64,000 nucleotides of DNA from an uncultured Alistipes sp. (GTDB lineage Bacteria > Bacteroidota > Bacteroidia > Bacteroidales > Rikenellaceae): positions 1-64,000 of the forward strand of contig URTU01000002.1 in NCBI GenBank assembly GCA_900550925.1, in the 5' to 3' direction. Under the pieces are notes generated by a model. That model saw only the letters and a program-made list of their open reading frames with translations. It did no database searches and was not told where the DNA came from. Position 1 is the first letter of the stretch; every line of letters starts with the position of its first letter. Both the position numbers and the translations under genes were made by a program. Shown piece by piece: positions 45,316-55,876 of this stretch.

Positions 45316-48300
45316 TTATTTTTTTATATATTCGAATATTAATTCCCTATACTTTGTTGCAACATCTGTCATAAAATCGTACGCTTGTTGCGGAGTAAAA
45401 TCTGGATTCAGCTTTTCAAACTTCTCAATCTCCGCTTCTATTTTCTTTGTATAACCCCAATGTGGCCCATGATTTTCAGGAACTGGTATCCCATTAATAC
45501 GTCCGTTGAAATCAAACCCTGCGGCTATTGCGGCTTGAACAGATCTATGATTTTTCATTACCGAGATCGGTATAATATGATGTGCCACAAGACCTCTTGT
45601 GTTTATCCCCAATTTTGTTCGTAAAGAACTCTTTGCATTCTCCGTTTTTTTAACTATTCTTTCATAGTCAATAACCCGATCCGCTGTTTGCGCTACATCA
45701 ACTGCATGATCAACCGCTTTTGCCGCGTCTACGGCTCGATCTGTAGCCCTTAGTACCTGCGTTGCCCCGGCCGGCACACCAGGGATAAAAGCTGCTGCCA
45801 AATCCCATCCCGCATCTACCCAATGCTCTTTGGCCTTCTGGTGATTGCCTTTAATATGCTGATATGTAGCTGCACCAACATCATAAACAATGCAAGCAAC
45901 ATCCCAAATTACATCCCAAATCTCACCACTAGGATCTGTCCTGATAATCGGATTCCCGCCGCAATAAGAATAGGGACTCGTATTGTACATCTTCTCCGCT
46001 AAAGGATCGATCGACAGAAAAATCCCGTCCGTGCCCTGGAAACGCGCCCGCGAATCGTAATAATCAACCCCAAACGCGTCCTGCAACTCCTTGCCTCCGT
46101 ACAAGTACGGATTGGCCGACGTTACAAGAGATGCATTCGAATGGCGCAATCCATACGGATAATAGTCATTCTGTTCGAGAATCGTCCCCGTGGCACTCAA
46201 TACAACGCGGGTACTGCCCAGATGATCGAATATAAAATACCGCTTATCATATCCGGTATTGGTCTTATATATCCGCCCGCCTGACGAGGCTACGCTCTCA
46301 AGATCAAGAGTCGAACCATTGCAATTGTATTTGAAAGAACCTATGTAAAAATACCCCTCGCCCGAATCATCTACAGCCGACAGTTTAGTGCCATCAGCCG
46401 CATACGTGTAGCGAACCTTAATATCAGTTCCATCCTGAATTACAGCCGGTAAGTTAAGAAAATTATATGACAATTCCAACTCCGCGTCTGATGTAATATT
46501 ACCGTTCCCATCATACGTAAAACCATTGCGCTGATTCCCTGAATAAGTGAAGTTCATATTATGCGGCTGTACCGATGTCCCGTATCGCTTAATGGTAAGC
46601 AGATTCGTATTCTTGTCGTAAGTCATGTCCTTTTCGACAAATCGATTCGTAAGAAGCCCATCAACATAATGGTCCGCATCGGTCAACCGCGAAAGATTAT
46701 CATATTCAAACGTATAGGTATTTGTATCCTGCCCGCTATGACTCCAACTCCACGAGGAGATATTACCAGTATAACTCGGCTGAGACCCAAGATAACCGTC
46801 ATAATACCTCAACATGTCGGAATAGATCGCCGTATTGCCTCTGGTTACATTATGAGACGTCGGCCACCCCTGTATATTGTAGTCAAATGTCTCGGATATG
46901 GTATTGGCCCCACTGTCGTAGCTTTTGCCGATAAGATGCCCCAAATCATCATAACTGTACCAGACCTCGGATACCGATGCTTCACTACCATTCAAAACAG
47001 TAATTTCAGACAGTAGGCGATTGCGTTCATCATAATTGAAGGTGTGTGCCACACGATCTTCAATACCATCATGAGTATAAGATTGTTGCGTCTGCACTAC
47101 ATTTCCTACGAAATCATATTTATGAGACGTAACAAGTGTACCGTTAAACGGATATTTTTCTATCACCTGTATCGGCCGGCCGTTATAATCATAATAATAA
47201 GACCGGGTCATGAAGGAATCCCCGCCTAATACCGCAATACGCTCATAGGTTACCTGTCCAGTCGTCCTAATATCATAATCATCAACAATACCCTCAACGG
47301 CAATAAATGCTGATGCCGTAGTCGGATAAGTATCATATACCGTCTCTTTTAACAAGATACCAGATGTGCTTTCAAGAATTGACGGATACGGATTAGACTC
47401 GAACATGGCCCGCAAAGAAGCGGCAGTTTCAGATGATGCAAGCATGAACTGCCTAACAGGCCTGTTCAGATCATCATACTGGATAAACATCCATTCTCCA
47501 TCTTCGCGCATATTACCATCCTGAACAGCCACGGAACGCCCAGCCGGATCATATATCAAATATTCGACATCTTTCCCGGGTAAACGTTTCTCGATTTGAC
47601 GTCCCAAACCATCATAAGTATAGCGATAACAATATCTGGCTGCATTCTCAGAGTCGATGCTCCAGACCGAAGTCGACAATAACAGATCACTGCCTTCAGG
47701 AGATACAACCCAACCCAACCGACCATACATGTCATACACATAATAGGTATCGGCATATTCACCATTTGGCATAAGAGCTCTCGTTAGTATCGTTTTGTCA
47801 CTCTCTATCAATGTAAAGGTAATCACAGCCGCTCCATCCGCATCAATCACCTTACTACGCCGCAATGATGATACAGGATAGTAACCCGAAACGTCCAAGG
47901 TATTCGATGGAAGTTGTATTTCAATCTTAAATATGGAATCTGCAGCTACATTCGTTCCATACTCATGTTCGGTATAATGCCCATCGTCCGAACGGAATAC
48001 CGCTCCAACATCATAAACCGCATCTATTCTGTTGAGAACCGACGGTGCATATATATTTTCATGATATGCATGAAGCGCGTCGGAAGGACCAAACATGTCG
48101 GCATAATAGGACTGTTGCTCTGACAACGGACTCTCCGCCATCAGACCTGTCGATATCTCTCTGACATACGGCAAATATGATTTTGCATCAGCACGACGCA
48201 TCGGATCATAAACAATCGGCTGTACGATATCCCCGCCATTGTATGCTCCACCTATATTGATTATCTGTTGAGGGTAGCCCAGGCCATCATAATAAGTAAT

Positions 48301-49599
48301 ATCTTCTATTTTAGACAGTCCTCTTTCAGCAGTGTAAACAATCTTATGTATATAATTGCTGTTGTCTGTTGTAGAAGCCAACTCTTCCACGACACTAACC
48401 ATACCCCCCATTTGAGCCCGTCGCGAACCAATAACCGCCCAAACAGTATACTCTCCTTCATCAAACAAATCAAACGTTATAGGATCGCCCATACCGTCAA
48501 TCGAGACTCCTGTCGACTCTCCATTACGCAGTAATTGATACGTCACCCCATATTGAGACCCCGATAAAGTCAACCTGCGCAACGAAGAGTTATATACAGG
48601 AGTATACTCCACCAGAGTACCACCTCCTGCTTGCGTGCAAATTAGTGTTGAAGATGACGAGGACTGTAAATACGAATTACTTGTCAATATTTCATCGCTG
48701 AAATTAGGCTTACAATATATGACCAACTCTCCACCGACATAATCTATCCGAAACTGTTCATTATCCCATGTAGTTATGGTTCCGTTGTTTAACGCTTCAA
48801 GCCCTGCCGCAAGATCTCCCGCCGACACCGAAACAGCCGGCGTAAAGGCAATGGCCTGCTTACCGCCATTGCCCGTAAAAGAGACAGACGACATGGACAA
48901 AGAATGTACAGCGGCAAAAGCCGGTTTATGAGTCAATGTTACCGTACCGTTCATCTGAACATCAAGCGGCGTAGCAACCATACGATAGGTCCCGGCTGTT
49001 ACAGGCAATTCAATGGAAATTGCCGAACCTGTACCTGACCTCCAATCTATCATGGCATTGTCGCGATATAGATGATACAATGCATATTTATCCGAACCGC
49101 TAAGATTGAATGTTACGTTCTGCATCGGATATATCTCTGCATACGGACTCGTTAATCTATACACTGAAGGGGCGCGAGTTGACTGGACAAAGGAGATACT
49201 GTTGTAAGTTGCCACAAATACTATAGTAATTGTATTACCTGTCGTATTTTCTGCCCAGTCTATATTGATCATACCCTCCACATTTCCGGAGTAATCCGAC
49301 AGGTCGACGGACATCAAATGGTGTCGCAGATCAGTCATGTCAAGTTGTTCCGTTATGCTATTCAGGATATTGGATGCAGGCGTTGGACCATTAACCGTAA
49401 AACGAACCGATACCTGTCCGCCGGTAGAAGGCACCTCCACCATTGATTGATCAAACGATGCAACCGGGACATTTATAAAAATTTCATTGGGTTCTCCGCC
49501 CGACAAAGGCATAATTGTATTCTCCGGCTGTGCAAAGCATCTGTGTCCAAACAATACTGCAACTGCAAAGAATATCGGATATATATATTTCAGTTTCAT
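45316..49599 (-). CDS. RHS-repeat polymorphic toxin with C-terminal AHH nuclease
   Basis: 1427 residues. A signal peptide (MKLKYIYPIFFAVAVLFG then HRCFAQ) is followed by an Ig-like/beta region (to about 430), many YD repeats (e.g. YDMYGRLGWVVSPEGSDLL, YDPAGRSVAV, FNYDERNRLLSEI), an RHS core (YPYGLRHSNASLV, YDSRARFQGTDGIFLSIDPLAEK, ending near DPSG at about 1225), and a variable C-terminal tail. The tail has an Ala/Asp-rich helix and an AHH motif (GLVAHHIIPISV, residues 1336-1347; HPHWGY later), the mark of AHH-family nucleases. The gene is AT-richer than the core genome. It overlaps the upstream RHS gene by 4 bases and precedes the immunity-like gene. Confidence 0.85.
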   Translation of the reverse strand: MKLKYIYPIFFAVAVLFGHRCFAQPENTIMPLSGGEPNEIFINVPVASFDQSMVEVPSTGGQVSVRFTVNGPTPASNILNSITEQLDMTDLRHHLMSVDLSDYSGNVEGMINIDWAENTTGNTITIVFVATYNSISFVQSTRAPSVYRLTSPYAEIYPMQNVTFNLSGSDKYALYHLYRDNAMIDWRSGTGSAISIELPVTAGTYRMVATPLDVQMNGTVTLTHKPAFAAVHSLSMSSVSFTGNGGKQAIAFTPAVSVSAGDLAAGLEALNNGTITTWDNEQFRIDYVGGELVIYCKPNFSDEILTSNSYLQSSSSSTLICTQAGGGTLVEYTPVYNSSLRRLTLSGSQYGVTYQLLRNGESTGVSIDGMGDPITFDLFDEGEYTVWAVIGSRRAQMGGMVSVVEELASTTDNSNYIHKIVYTAERGLSKIEDITYYDGLGYPQQIINIGGAYNGGDIVQPIVYDPMRRADAKSYLPYVREISTGLMAESPLSEQQSYYADMFGPSDALHAYHENIYAPSVLNRIDAVYDVGAVFRSDDGHYTEHEYGTNVAADSIFKIEIQLPSNTLDVSGYYPVSSLRRSKVIDADGAAVITFTLIESDKTILTRALMPNGEYADTYYVYDMYGRLGWVVSPEGSDLLLSTSVWSIDSENAARYCYRYTYDGLGRQIEKRLPGKDVEYLIYDPAGRSVAVQDGNMREDGEWMFIQYDDLNRPVRQFMLASSETAASLRAMFESNPYPSILESTSGILLKETVYDTYPTTASAFIAVEGIVDDYDIRTTGQVTYERIAVLGGDSFMTRSYYYDYNGRPIQVIEKYPFNGTLVTSHKYDFVGNVVQTQQSYTHDGIEDRVAHTFNYDERNRLLSEITVLNGSEASVSEVWYSYDDLGHLIGKSYDSGANTISETFDYNIQGWPTSHNVTRGNTAIYSDMLRYYDGYLGSQPSYTGNISSWSWSHSGQDTNTYTFEYDNLSRLTDADHYVDGLLTNRFVEKDMTYDKNTNLLTIKRYGTSVQPHNMNFTYSGNQRNGFTYDGNGNITSDAELELSYNFLNLPAVIQDGTDIKVRYTYAADGTKLSAVDDSGEGYFYIGSFKYNCNGSTLDLESVASSGGRIYKTNTGYDKRYFIFDHLGSTRVVLSATGTILEQNDYYPYGLRHSNASLVTSANPYLYGGKELQDAFGVDYYDSRARFQGTDGIFLSIDPLAEKMYNTSPYSYCGGNPIIRTDPSGEIWDVIWDVACIVYDVGAATYQHIKGNHQKAKEHWVDAGWDLAAAFIPGVPAGATQVLRATDRAVDAAKAVDHAVDVAQTADRVIDYERIVKKTENAKSSLRTKLGINTRGLVAHHIIPISVMKNHRSVQAAIAAGFDFNGRINGIPVPENHGPHWGYTKKIEAEIEKFEKLNPDFTPQQAYDFMTDVATKYRELIFEYIKK

Positions 49600-52500
49600 G
49601 ATTCAGTATTTTGAGTAGCTGTTGAATAAATATATTTTGTTATGGGATTTGCTTGGTCATCCGATATGCGTGTAATCCGCCCAGACCTATCATAGTCATA
49701 TTCGATCTTTCTGCCAGATGGATCGGTCTGGGAAACTAGATTCCCATTATCGTCATACTCGAAGGTTGTAACAGAGGCTTCAGGCAGACCTTCACGAATA
49801 ACCGATGCGGGTATAATCGGCTGAACAGGTCTTTCGAACAAATTGCCATACGCCTCATCTAAAGCTTCTATCTGGGAATTAGACGCATTCTCCACTCTCA
49901 TCGTAACCCCGAACTTATTCCAGAAATATGTAGTATAAATGCCATTACGGTTTTCACTCTGACATACATTTCCGTTAATATCATACGTATATTTTTCATC
50001 TATATACCATTGATTGGTTTGTACATCAAGCCGTCGGATCTCAACAGGCAACACATTCTCACTCAAAACCGCATATATTATACTGTCCCGGCCGACAATA
50101 TACTCCGTTGGATCCACCGTTGCCGTTGGATAAAGCACTGTTCGGGTAATCGAAAGAGGATACTGCATATAATTGAACTCAACCATTTTTTGTTCAATGG
50201 CTGTCGCCGGATTATCCCGATCGGGATATGTATAAATCACACAATCCAATCCTCCGTCACTTCTCGAAACAGACATTCGCCGTACCTGTCCATATTCATT
50301 GTAAGTATACCGTATAGTTTGTTCTACTCCATCCAAAATAGATATTTTTGAGGTTTGCAGTCTGTTTGCAAATAATTCAGGAACCTCGCGGACTCCCTCC
50401 GAAACATATACCGGACGAGACACATTCTCTGATACGAATGTGTTATAAATCATCGAATCACTCCTGACAATACTGTCATTGGCATATATCTCCTGTTTGA
50501 GTAACTTGCCGCGGAATGCCTGCAGAGAAGTGGCCGGTGTCAAAAGATTAAATAAAGCCGTCTCATTAGGGATATTATCCAAAATCATTGGGTAGATAAC
50601 ATTGCCATATATCCGCATACAACCAACTCTTTCAACAAGCGTAGAGGCGAACATATTGGGTAGAGTCTCGTATGTCTCATAATAATAAACGTTTTTACTG
50701 CTATCGGGCAAAATCTCCTCAACCCGCGAATATTCGATATCAATATCGTTACTGGAAATCAACGGCCTGTATGCAGAATACACCATCTGAGGAGTATACC
50801 CATTCCAGTCTCCAGTATATTGTACCTGGTATCTCGGGAACTGCAACTCAATTCCGCTGCTGGTTGTCCCGTCAGCCAAAACATATTCATAAGACCGGCT
50901 GTCAAGTACCGAACCATCGGAATCATAGTTGACAATCCTCGAAACACGCACACCTCCACCTATTTGCGGCTCGGAACTGATATCACTAAGATACGGAACA
51001 AACATACTCCCATAATCTCGCTTAACTGTTCTGCCATAATCTCGCGGCTCATATGAAAAAATGGTATAGCCCCCCGTAGGATACGTGACTTTATGCAAAG
51101 TTCCGATCTGAGAATAATTAGCATCGGGATTTCGTCCCGAATACAAGGTCTCCGTATAGTCTCCTTCCTCGAAATCAGCATCCTGAATATAACTGGTAGC
51201 ATATTTTACAGTATGATTATTTCCTCCCTTATAGAAACCATAATGATCAATGGCATACGTTCCAAACGGCGGAAGTGACATATTGTCAACCATATTATAG
51301 TCAAAACTGTATCGTCCCAAAGAAGAACTTACAGACTGCAAAAACGGGACGCTGTTACTCGCACTGGAAATCGTTGCATAATCCATCGTTATGGTTTCAT
51401 CTGAATTCACTATGTGGATCGATTCCAATAATGGGGCAACATCATTGCGCTGAAGAGACGAAATCCCCATATTTTCATTTACATATTTTCCAAGAGGCCG
51501 ATTATCAGTATATGTAAATTCCGCAACCGTTGTACCATCAACCATAATCCCGACAAGTTGCGACGTCTGCATGCGTGCAACAGCCGACTTCTCCGTTTCC
51601 GACTCGAAATTATTTGAATCAAGCCCGCTGGCAAAGACCCACGAACTAGGAGATGAATTGATTACTCGCCGTTGGACATTCGTCTCATTATATATAAAAT
51701 CAATGGTACGTCCATTAGGCGCTATGATTTTTGTTAATTTCCACGCAACGATAGTGCCATTCAGCCGTTGTGTTTTATCATCTATACGATCTATCTCCGC
51801 CTGTGAAATATTGCGATCTGTATTTACCAAATGCATTTTGTCCAAAGAACCAGATCCGTCACCTACCACTACCGATTGTCCATCATAAACTATATCGTCG
51901 TCTCCAAAATAATATCGATAGCCATCTCCGGTCGTGATGACAAACTGAGAATAGGCATATAAAATGGAATTTTCTCCTGTCTGCTTTTTCATATTGGACT
52001 GGATACGATAAGATTCACTGTTATCCGAGCAATTATAGACATGATACTCTCCATCCTCATACAACTTCTGAAATTCTCCCGTATGCCCCATAAACGAAAA
52101 TCTGTACACATCCGTCTCAACATCACAACGTCTACCGTCACTTACCGTATACAAGAATAATCGACCTCCTGTCATTGATGATTGGGCCCCCATAAACGCA
52201 CACGCATATTCCGTAGTATTAACAGAAGATGGCGATGCCAGATCTTCTATCCCGTAACACTGAACCAACACTTCTCGCCAACCTGTGGACGGATTGTTAA
52301 TGATAATACTATAATTACCTCCAATATCGTCCGGTATACCTCGCACTTCACGGGTAATACACCCTCCAACATTCAAATGCCATTCGGCTCCCAATACGCC
52401 GGGCTGCATTGACGGCTTTAAACCATTCGATGAATAATCAAGCGAAACAGGGATCTCAAAATCTTTATCCTTATATACATAAATTGGAATAGAGACACTC

Positions 52501-52670
52501 ACCGCTCCTGTATACAACGAAGGCCTATCGACTCCGTAACGCGTAAAATCCCAGGCATCAGCCGTAGGCAAATCGGGATCTATCGCAAGTTCTATTTGTG
52601 CTAACGACATCTCCGGGCTCAAAAAAGCCAACGATACCGCAACAATCCACGATAAAAGAAACTTCTTCAT
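49596..52670 (-). CDS. Secreted RHS/YD-repeat protein, partner of the toxin
   Basis: 1024 residues. Signal peptide MKKFLLSWIVAVSLAF to about residue 25. The N-terminal domain has IPVSLDYSSNGLKPSMQPGVLGAEW and LNVGGCITREVRGIPDD, typical of Bacteroidota RHS N-terminal modules. The rest is beta-rich and ends with YD repeats (FEYDDNGNLVSQTDPSGRKI, YDYDRSGRITRI) but stops with no core or toxin tail. It looks like the N-terminal part of a split RHS shell whose core and toxin are carried by the next gene; the 4-base overlap supports joint production. It starts 43 bases after the gspF-like gene. Confidence 0.8.
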   Translation of the reverse strand: MKKFLLSWIVAVSLAFLSPEMSLAQIELAIDPDLPTADAWDFTRYGVDRPSLYTGAVSVSIPIYVYKDKDFEIPVSLDYSSNGLKPSMQPGVLGAEWHLNVGGCITREVRGIPDDIGGNYSIIINNPSTGWREVLVQCYGIEDLASPSSVNTTEYACAFMGAQSSMTGGRLFLYTVSDGRRCDVETDVYRFSFMGHTGEFQKLYEDGEYHVYNCSDNSESYRIQSNMKKQTGENSILYAYSQFVITTGDGYRYYFGDDDIVYDGQSVVVGDGSGSLDKMHLVNTDRNISQAEIDRIDDKTQRLNGTIVAWKLTKIIAPNGRTIDFIYNETNVQRRVINSSPSSWVFASGLDSNNFESETEKSAVARMQTSQLVGIMVDGTTVAEFTYTDNRPLGKYVNENMGISSLQRNDVAPLLESIHIVNSDETITMDYATISSASNSVPFLQSVSSSLGRYSFDYNMVDNMSLPPFGTYAIDHYGFYKGGNNHTVKYATSYIQDADFEEGDYTETLYSGRNPDANYSQIGTLHKVTYPTGGYTIFSYEPRDYGRTVKRDYGSMFVPYLSDISSEPQIGGGVRVSRIVNYDSDGSVLDSRSYEYVLADGTTSSGIELQFPRYQVQYTGDWNGYTPQMVYSAYRPLISSNDIDIEYSRVEEILPDSSKNVYYYETYETLPNMFASTLVERVGCMRIYGNVIYPMILDNIPNETALFNLLTPATSLQAFRGKLLKQEIYANDSIVRSDSMIYNTFVSENVSRPVYVSEGVREVPELFANRLQTSKISILDGVEQTIRYTYNEYGQVRRMSVSRSDGGLDCVIYTYPDRDNPATAIEQKMVEFNYMQYPLSITRTVLYPTATVDPTEYIVGRDSIIYAVLSENVLPVEIRRLDVQTNQWYIDEKYTYDINGNVCQSENRNGIYTTYFWNKFGVTMRVENASNSQIEALDEAYGNLFERPVQPIIPASVIREGLPEASVTTFEYDDNGNLVSQTDPSGRKIEYDYDRSGRITRISDDQANPITKYIYSTATQNTES

Positions 52671-52713
52671 AAATTGAGGTTTAGTAGGTTAGATAATAGG
52701 TTATTTATTGTAA

Positions 52714-53766
52714 TCAGCCCATGATCCCGCCCAAACGGCACATGGGTAAATACATCGATACGAGCACAACCGCCACAAGCACCCCAACCAACAATATCAA
52801 AATCGGTTCAAGTATTGTCCCCAACCGTCTGATACCATGTTCCAGCTCGTCGGTCAGCGAATCTCCCTGCCGCCGCAACATCTCACGCAAACGATTCGTC
52901 TGTTCGCCAACACGTATCAACGACGTAAACCGACGATCATACAGATCCGGATAGTGCGATAACGCCTCGAAAAACGAGTGTCCCTGTTCAAGCATGGCGG
53001 CAATCTGCCGGAGTGACAGACGATACGGACAATTCTTCATGGCTCCGGACACCATCTCCACGCCCGTAAGCAACGGTATTCCCGAAGTGCACAGCAGATC
53101 AAGCAATTTGCAGATTCGTGCCGTATTGCTCTTCTTTATCATGCCTCCTATTAACGGAATCCGGAGTAACAGACGACCCACTCTGTTCTGAAACCTGTCG
53201 TTATCTCTGTTATGTCCATACAATACCACCAAACATACGGCCGTCGCAATACCAACAAGCAGATACCGTGGAAACACCTCGGCAAATGCTATCATCCGAC
53301 GCGTCAGTCCGGGCAAGTCTCCGCCCATACGCATATAAACCTGCTCGAACATCGGGACAACAACCGTCATCATGAAGGCCATAACCGCTGTCGCCATACA
53401 CACAACCACTATCGGATAGCTGACCGCAGACGAGACCATACGGCGTTGAGCAATACGTTTGTGATAATATTCCGACAGGAACGCCAGCGCCTCGGAAAGC
53501 CGGCCCGTACGTTCTCCTATATCAACCACGCTGCAATCCAGAGCCGGGAAACTCCCGACTACATACATGGCCTGCTTCAGCGAACTGCCCTCGACTATCC
53601 GTCTGTAAAGATTCTCAAGCTGACTCTTCACCACTCCGTTTTGCTCGGAATCTATCAACAGTACAAAAGCATTCGAGAAGTCGATCCCTGCACTCAGCAA
53701 TGCATTCAACTCTCCGTACAGCATTTCACGTCGCGAATCACTCAGTTTCTCCCTACTCATATCCAT
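52714..53766 (-). CDS. gspF: Type II secretion GspF/PilC-like inner-membrane platform protein
   Basis: 350 residues with the duplicated GspF fold: LYGELNALLSAGIDFSNAF near the N-terminus and LLDLLCTSGIPLLTGVEM in the second half, each followed by a GxRTGRLSEAL-type motif (VDIGERTGRLSEALAFL; LIRVGEQTNRLREML). Three hydrophobic segments are visible (about 123-145, 165-187, 325-345). The protein is the platform that works with the GspE ATPase to move pseudopilins. Last machinery gene; overlaps the GspJ-like gene by 14 bases. Confidence 0.88.
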   Translation of the reverse strand: MDMSREKLSDSRREMLYGELNALLSAGIDFSNAFVLLIDSEQNGVVKSQLENLYRRIVEGSSLKQAMYVVGSFPALDCSVVDIGERTGRLSEALAFLSEYYHKRIAQRRMVSSAVSYPIVVVCMATAVMAFMMTVVVPMFEQVYMRMGGDLPGLTRRMIAFAEVFPRYLLVGIATAVCLVVLYGHNRDNDRFQNRVGRLLLRIPLIGGMIKKSNTARICKLLDLLCTSGIPLLTGVEMVSGAMKNCPYRLSLRQIAAMLEQGHSFFEALSHYPDLYDRRFTSLIRVGEQTNRLREMLRRQGDSLTDELEHGIRRLGTILEPILILLVGVLVAVVLVSMYLPMCRLGGIMG

Positions 53767-54328
53767 ACCCCCTTTCTATCCGCTCAATCATCTGGTCGTA
53801 CACAATCTCATCGGAATACTCTACAGCAAAACTCAAGGTTAACATTCGCCCATCCGCACAGAGCTCCGCGCACAATCTCTCCCGATCATCATCTTCACTC
53901 ACATACAGTCCCGCCACCTCCCTCAACAAGGTGTCGACAAACGAACCGTTACAATATGTCAATACCGAATCGGCCAGAATCAAGGCGGTTTCGCACCCAC
54001 TGCGATACATAAATATCTCATGCCCGAAATCCATGACACTGTCAACGGCAACTGCAGCCGTCCCCAGCCGCATAATCCCCTCACGCAATCTCCCCGCTTT
54101 ATACATCTCCTCAACTCGCCCCGTCTGCAGCCGCATGAAAAGCCCCAGACCATTCATTATCGCAAGGAATATGATCCCCATCACAACCATCACGATCACC
54201 GTTTCGACAAGAGTCGATCCGTACATCGTCAATGTGAAGCGCCATCGACAAACATCCGCGCCGAGCGACCGACGTGATCCCGAACGGCCATTTCGCCTTG
54301 ATTTCATATTTTGCTTTTCTACACACAT
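53753..54328 (-). CDS. Minor pseudopilin (GspJ/PilW-like)
   Basis: 191 residues. A prepilin signal YGSTLVETVIVMVVMGIIF is cut after Gly37, giving S1-T2-L3-V4-E5 with the conserved Glu5 and a hydrophobic helix. The leader before it is long and basic (37 residues; internal starts at 54307 are possible). The head domain (YRSGCETALILADSVL, LYVSEDDDRERL) is small. By size and position before gspF I compare it to GspJ/PilW. The upstream gene for the GspI-like protein ends 4 bases before it. Confidence 0.75.
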   Translation of the reverse strand: MCVEKQNMKSRRNGRSGSRRSLGADVCRWRFTLTMYGSTLVETVIVMVVMGIIFLAIMNGLGLFMRLQTGRVEEMYKAGRLREGIMRLGTAAVAVDSVMDFGHEIFMYRSGCETALILADSVLTYCNGSFVDTLLREVAGLYVSEDDDRERLCAELCADGRMLTLSFAVEYSDEIVYDQMIERIERGYGYE

Positions 54329-54332
54329 GCCG

Positions 54333-54674
54333 TCATTGCCAACACTCCACTATTTCGGAATATGTTATCCTTTCATTACCGGCCTCGATCTCGATATGCA
54401 CCACAACCACATCGTCCAAATCACGATAATACTCTATTAGCACCTTAGCTTTCCCATTACCATACCGTTCCAGATATTCACCCGCCGGCCACACTCCCGT
54501 AGTATATTTTTCCCGTGCCCTCGAAAGACAAATCTCCGCCTCAATCATATCAACCTCATTTCTACCCGTCACCGTAAGCCTGGGCAGCAACTCGAGCGAC
54601 ACCGCAAAGATCACCATGAACAGTATCGACGCCACGATCGTCTCAACAAGCGTTGATCCCTTCACTCGACACAT
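54333..54674 (-). CDS. Minor pseudopilin (GspI/PilV-like)
   Basis: 113 residues. Short leader MCRVKG and prepilin helix STLVETIVASILFMVIFAV, so cleavage follows Gly6 and Glu5 of the mature protein is kept. The head is about 80 residues with LSRAREKYTTGVWPAGEYL and KAKVLIEYYRDLDDVVVVHI. Fits the GspI-type minor pseudopilin that helps form the tip. It overlaps the preceding gene by 13 bases. Confidence 0.78.
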   Translation of the reverse strand: MCRVKGSTLVETIVASILFMVIFAVSLELLPRLTVTGRNEVDMIEAEICLSRAREKYTTGVWPAGEYLERYGNGKAKVLIEYYRDLDDVVVVHIEIEAGNERITYSEIVECWQ

Positions 54675-55876
54675 AGCGCCTCCTTTCTATGGCTGTGCCC
54701 ATCCACAATCCACATCGGGACGGCTGTAACCGGATTCTCCAGTAAAGTCACATCATACAGCATGTTTTTATAATACCCCTGCGCAGAGAAATATACCGCC
54801 GACTTTAAACATGCATATCCCGTTACAATACCCTGCAACTGAGCGACCCCGTCGACATAAACCAGTCCTCGCACACGTGACGAACGTGCCTGCCTGTAAT
54901 TGGCCGTCGGTGGAACATGCTCCACCGTATCGCGAACTATCACATATCCATTAACTACGGCACGATCTCCCAATTCAGCATAGCTTTGCGAATAGACTCC
55001 TGAAGGATACTGCAATATTGCCCTTGGTTCCACGATGACCGTATCGCGGGCAATGATCTGCACCGAGACAGAAGCTCCGGCTCCAACCGACACCTTTTTC
55101 GCACAAACCACCACATTGCGCAACCGGCATGTCGAATCTATACGGATCTCCTCCCCAAAAACAACAACAGGACCGGATAAACAGCATGACATCAGATCGT
55201 TCTCATCGCTTCGCAAATAGAGCACCGTGTCACTTAAAAACGGGATAGCAATACTGTCAGAAATTATCGGTTCCGCCGCATACTCCCTTAGCAACAGTTG
55301 TCGGACTCGCTTCACGGCCATCTCATCAGGGTATGGGAGCGATTGTTCACTCCGCACGACCGCATTTTGCGGGACCGGTTCTCCTCGATAATACTCCGTT
55401 CCCATACGACCGTATGCCAGTCCGTTCTGCGGCAAAGCCAGCATTCCGTGCAAACGGCTGTCTCCGGCAACAGTCAATGCCACATTGTTATCCGAACAAT
55501 ACAACGTCTTGTCGGCCTCCGGTTCGACACCAGCAATACGGCAAGTACGAATCAATGAGTCCCCGGAGGTAATCTTAACCAGTTCATACACCCCCCACGG
55601 GACAACCTCGACATATACCGACGAGCGCGGCAACGAATCATACAGCCTAAAACCTGCCGCATCAAGCAAACACGTATCATCCGGATGAAGCCTATAAAGA
55701 GTCCATGCCGACTCGACATCTGCACGAGCCTGTCTCAAACGAGTTTTGTGCAATACGGACATCTGTTCCTGATCCCACAGCATCAATAACCCGAGCATCC
55801 CGACTGCAATAACCATTGTCGCCACTATTGCCGTCGGAAGCACACTGCCCCGAATATGCAAACTTCCTATCGACAT
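54662..55876 (-). CDS. Large minor pseudopilin-like protein (GspK/PilX position) with repetitive C-terminal domain
   Basis: 404 residues. The N-terminus MSIGSLHIRG then SVLPTAIVATMVIAVGMLGL looks like a prepilin signal cut after Gly10, but the mature Glu5 is Thr, as seen in GspK, which caps the tip. Residues about 215-330 contain alternating short beta-type strands (VVVFGEEIRIDSTCRLRNVV, VSVGAGASVSVQI, TVIVEPRAI) reminiscent of bactofilin or beta-helix proteins. This region is not known in GspK. Between the GspC-like and GspI-like genes; overlaps both. Confidence 0.7.
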   Translation of the reverse strand: MSIGSLHIRGSVLPTAIVATMVIAVGMLGLLMLWDQEQMSVLHKTRLRQARADVESAWTLYRLHPDDTCLLDAAGFRLYDSLPRSSVYVEVVPWGVYELVKITSGDSLIRTCRIAGVEPEADKTLYCSDNNVALTVAGDSRLHGMLALPQNGLAYGRMGTEYYRGEPVPQNAVVRSEQSLPYPDEMAVKRVRQLLLREYAAEPIISDSIAIPFLSDTVLYLRSDENDLMSCCLSGPVVVFGEEIRIDSTCRLRNVVVCAKKVSVGAGASVSVQIIARDTVIVEPRAILQYPSGVYSQSYAELGDRAVVNGYVIVRDTVEHVPPTANYRQARSSRVRGLVYVDGVAQLQGIVTGYACLKSAVYFSAQGYYKNMLYDVTLLENPVTAVPMWIVDGHSHRKEALCVE

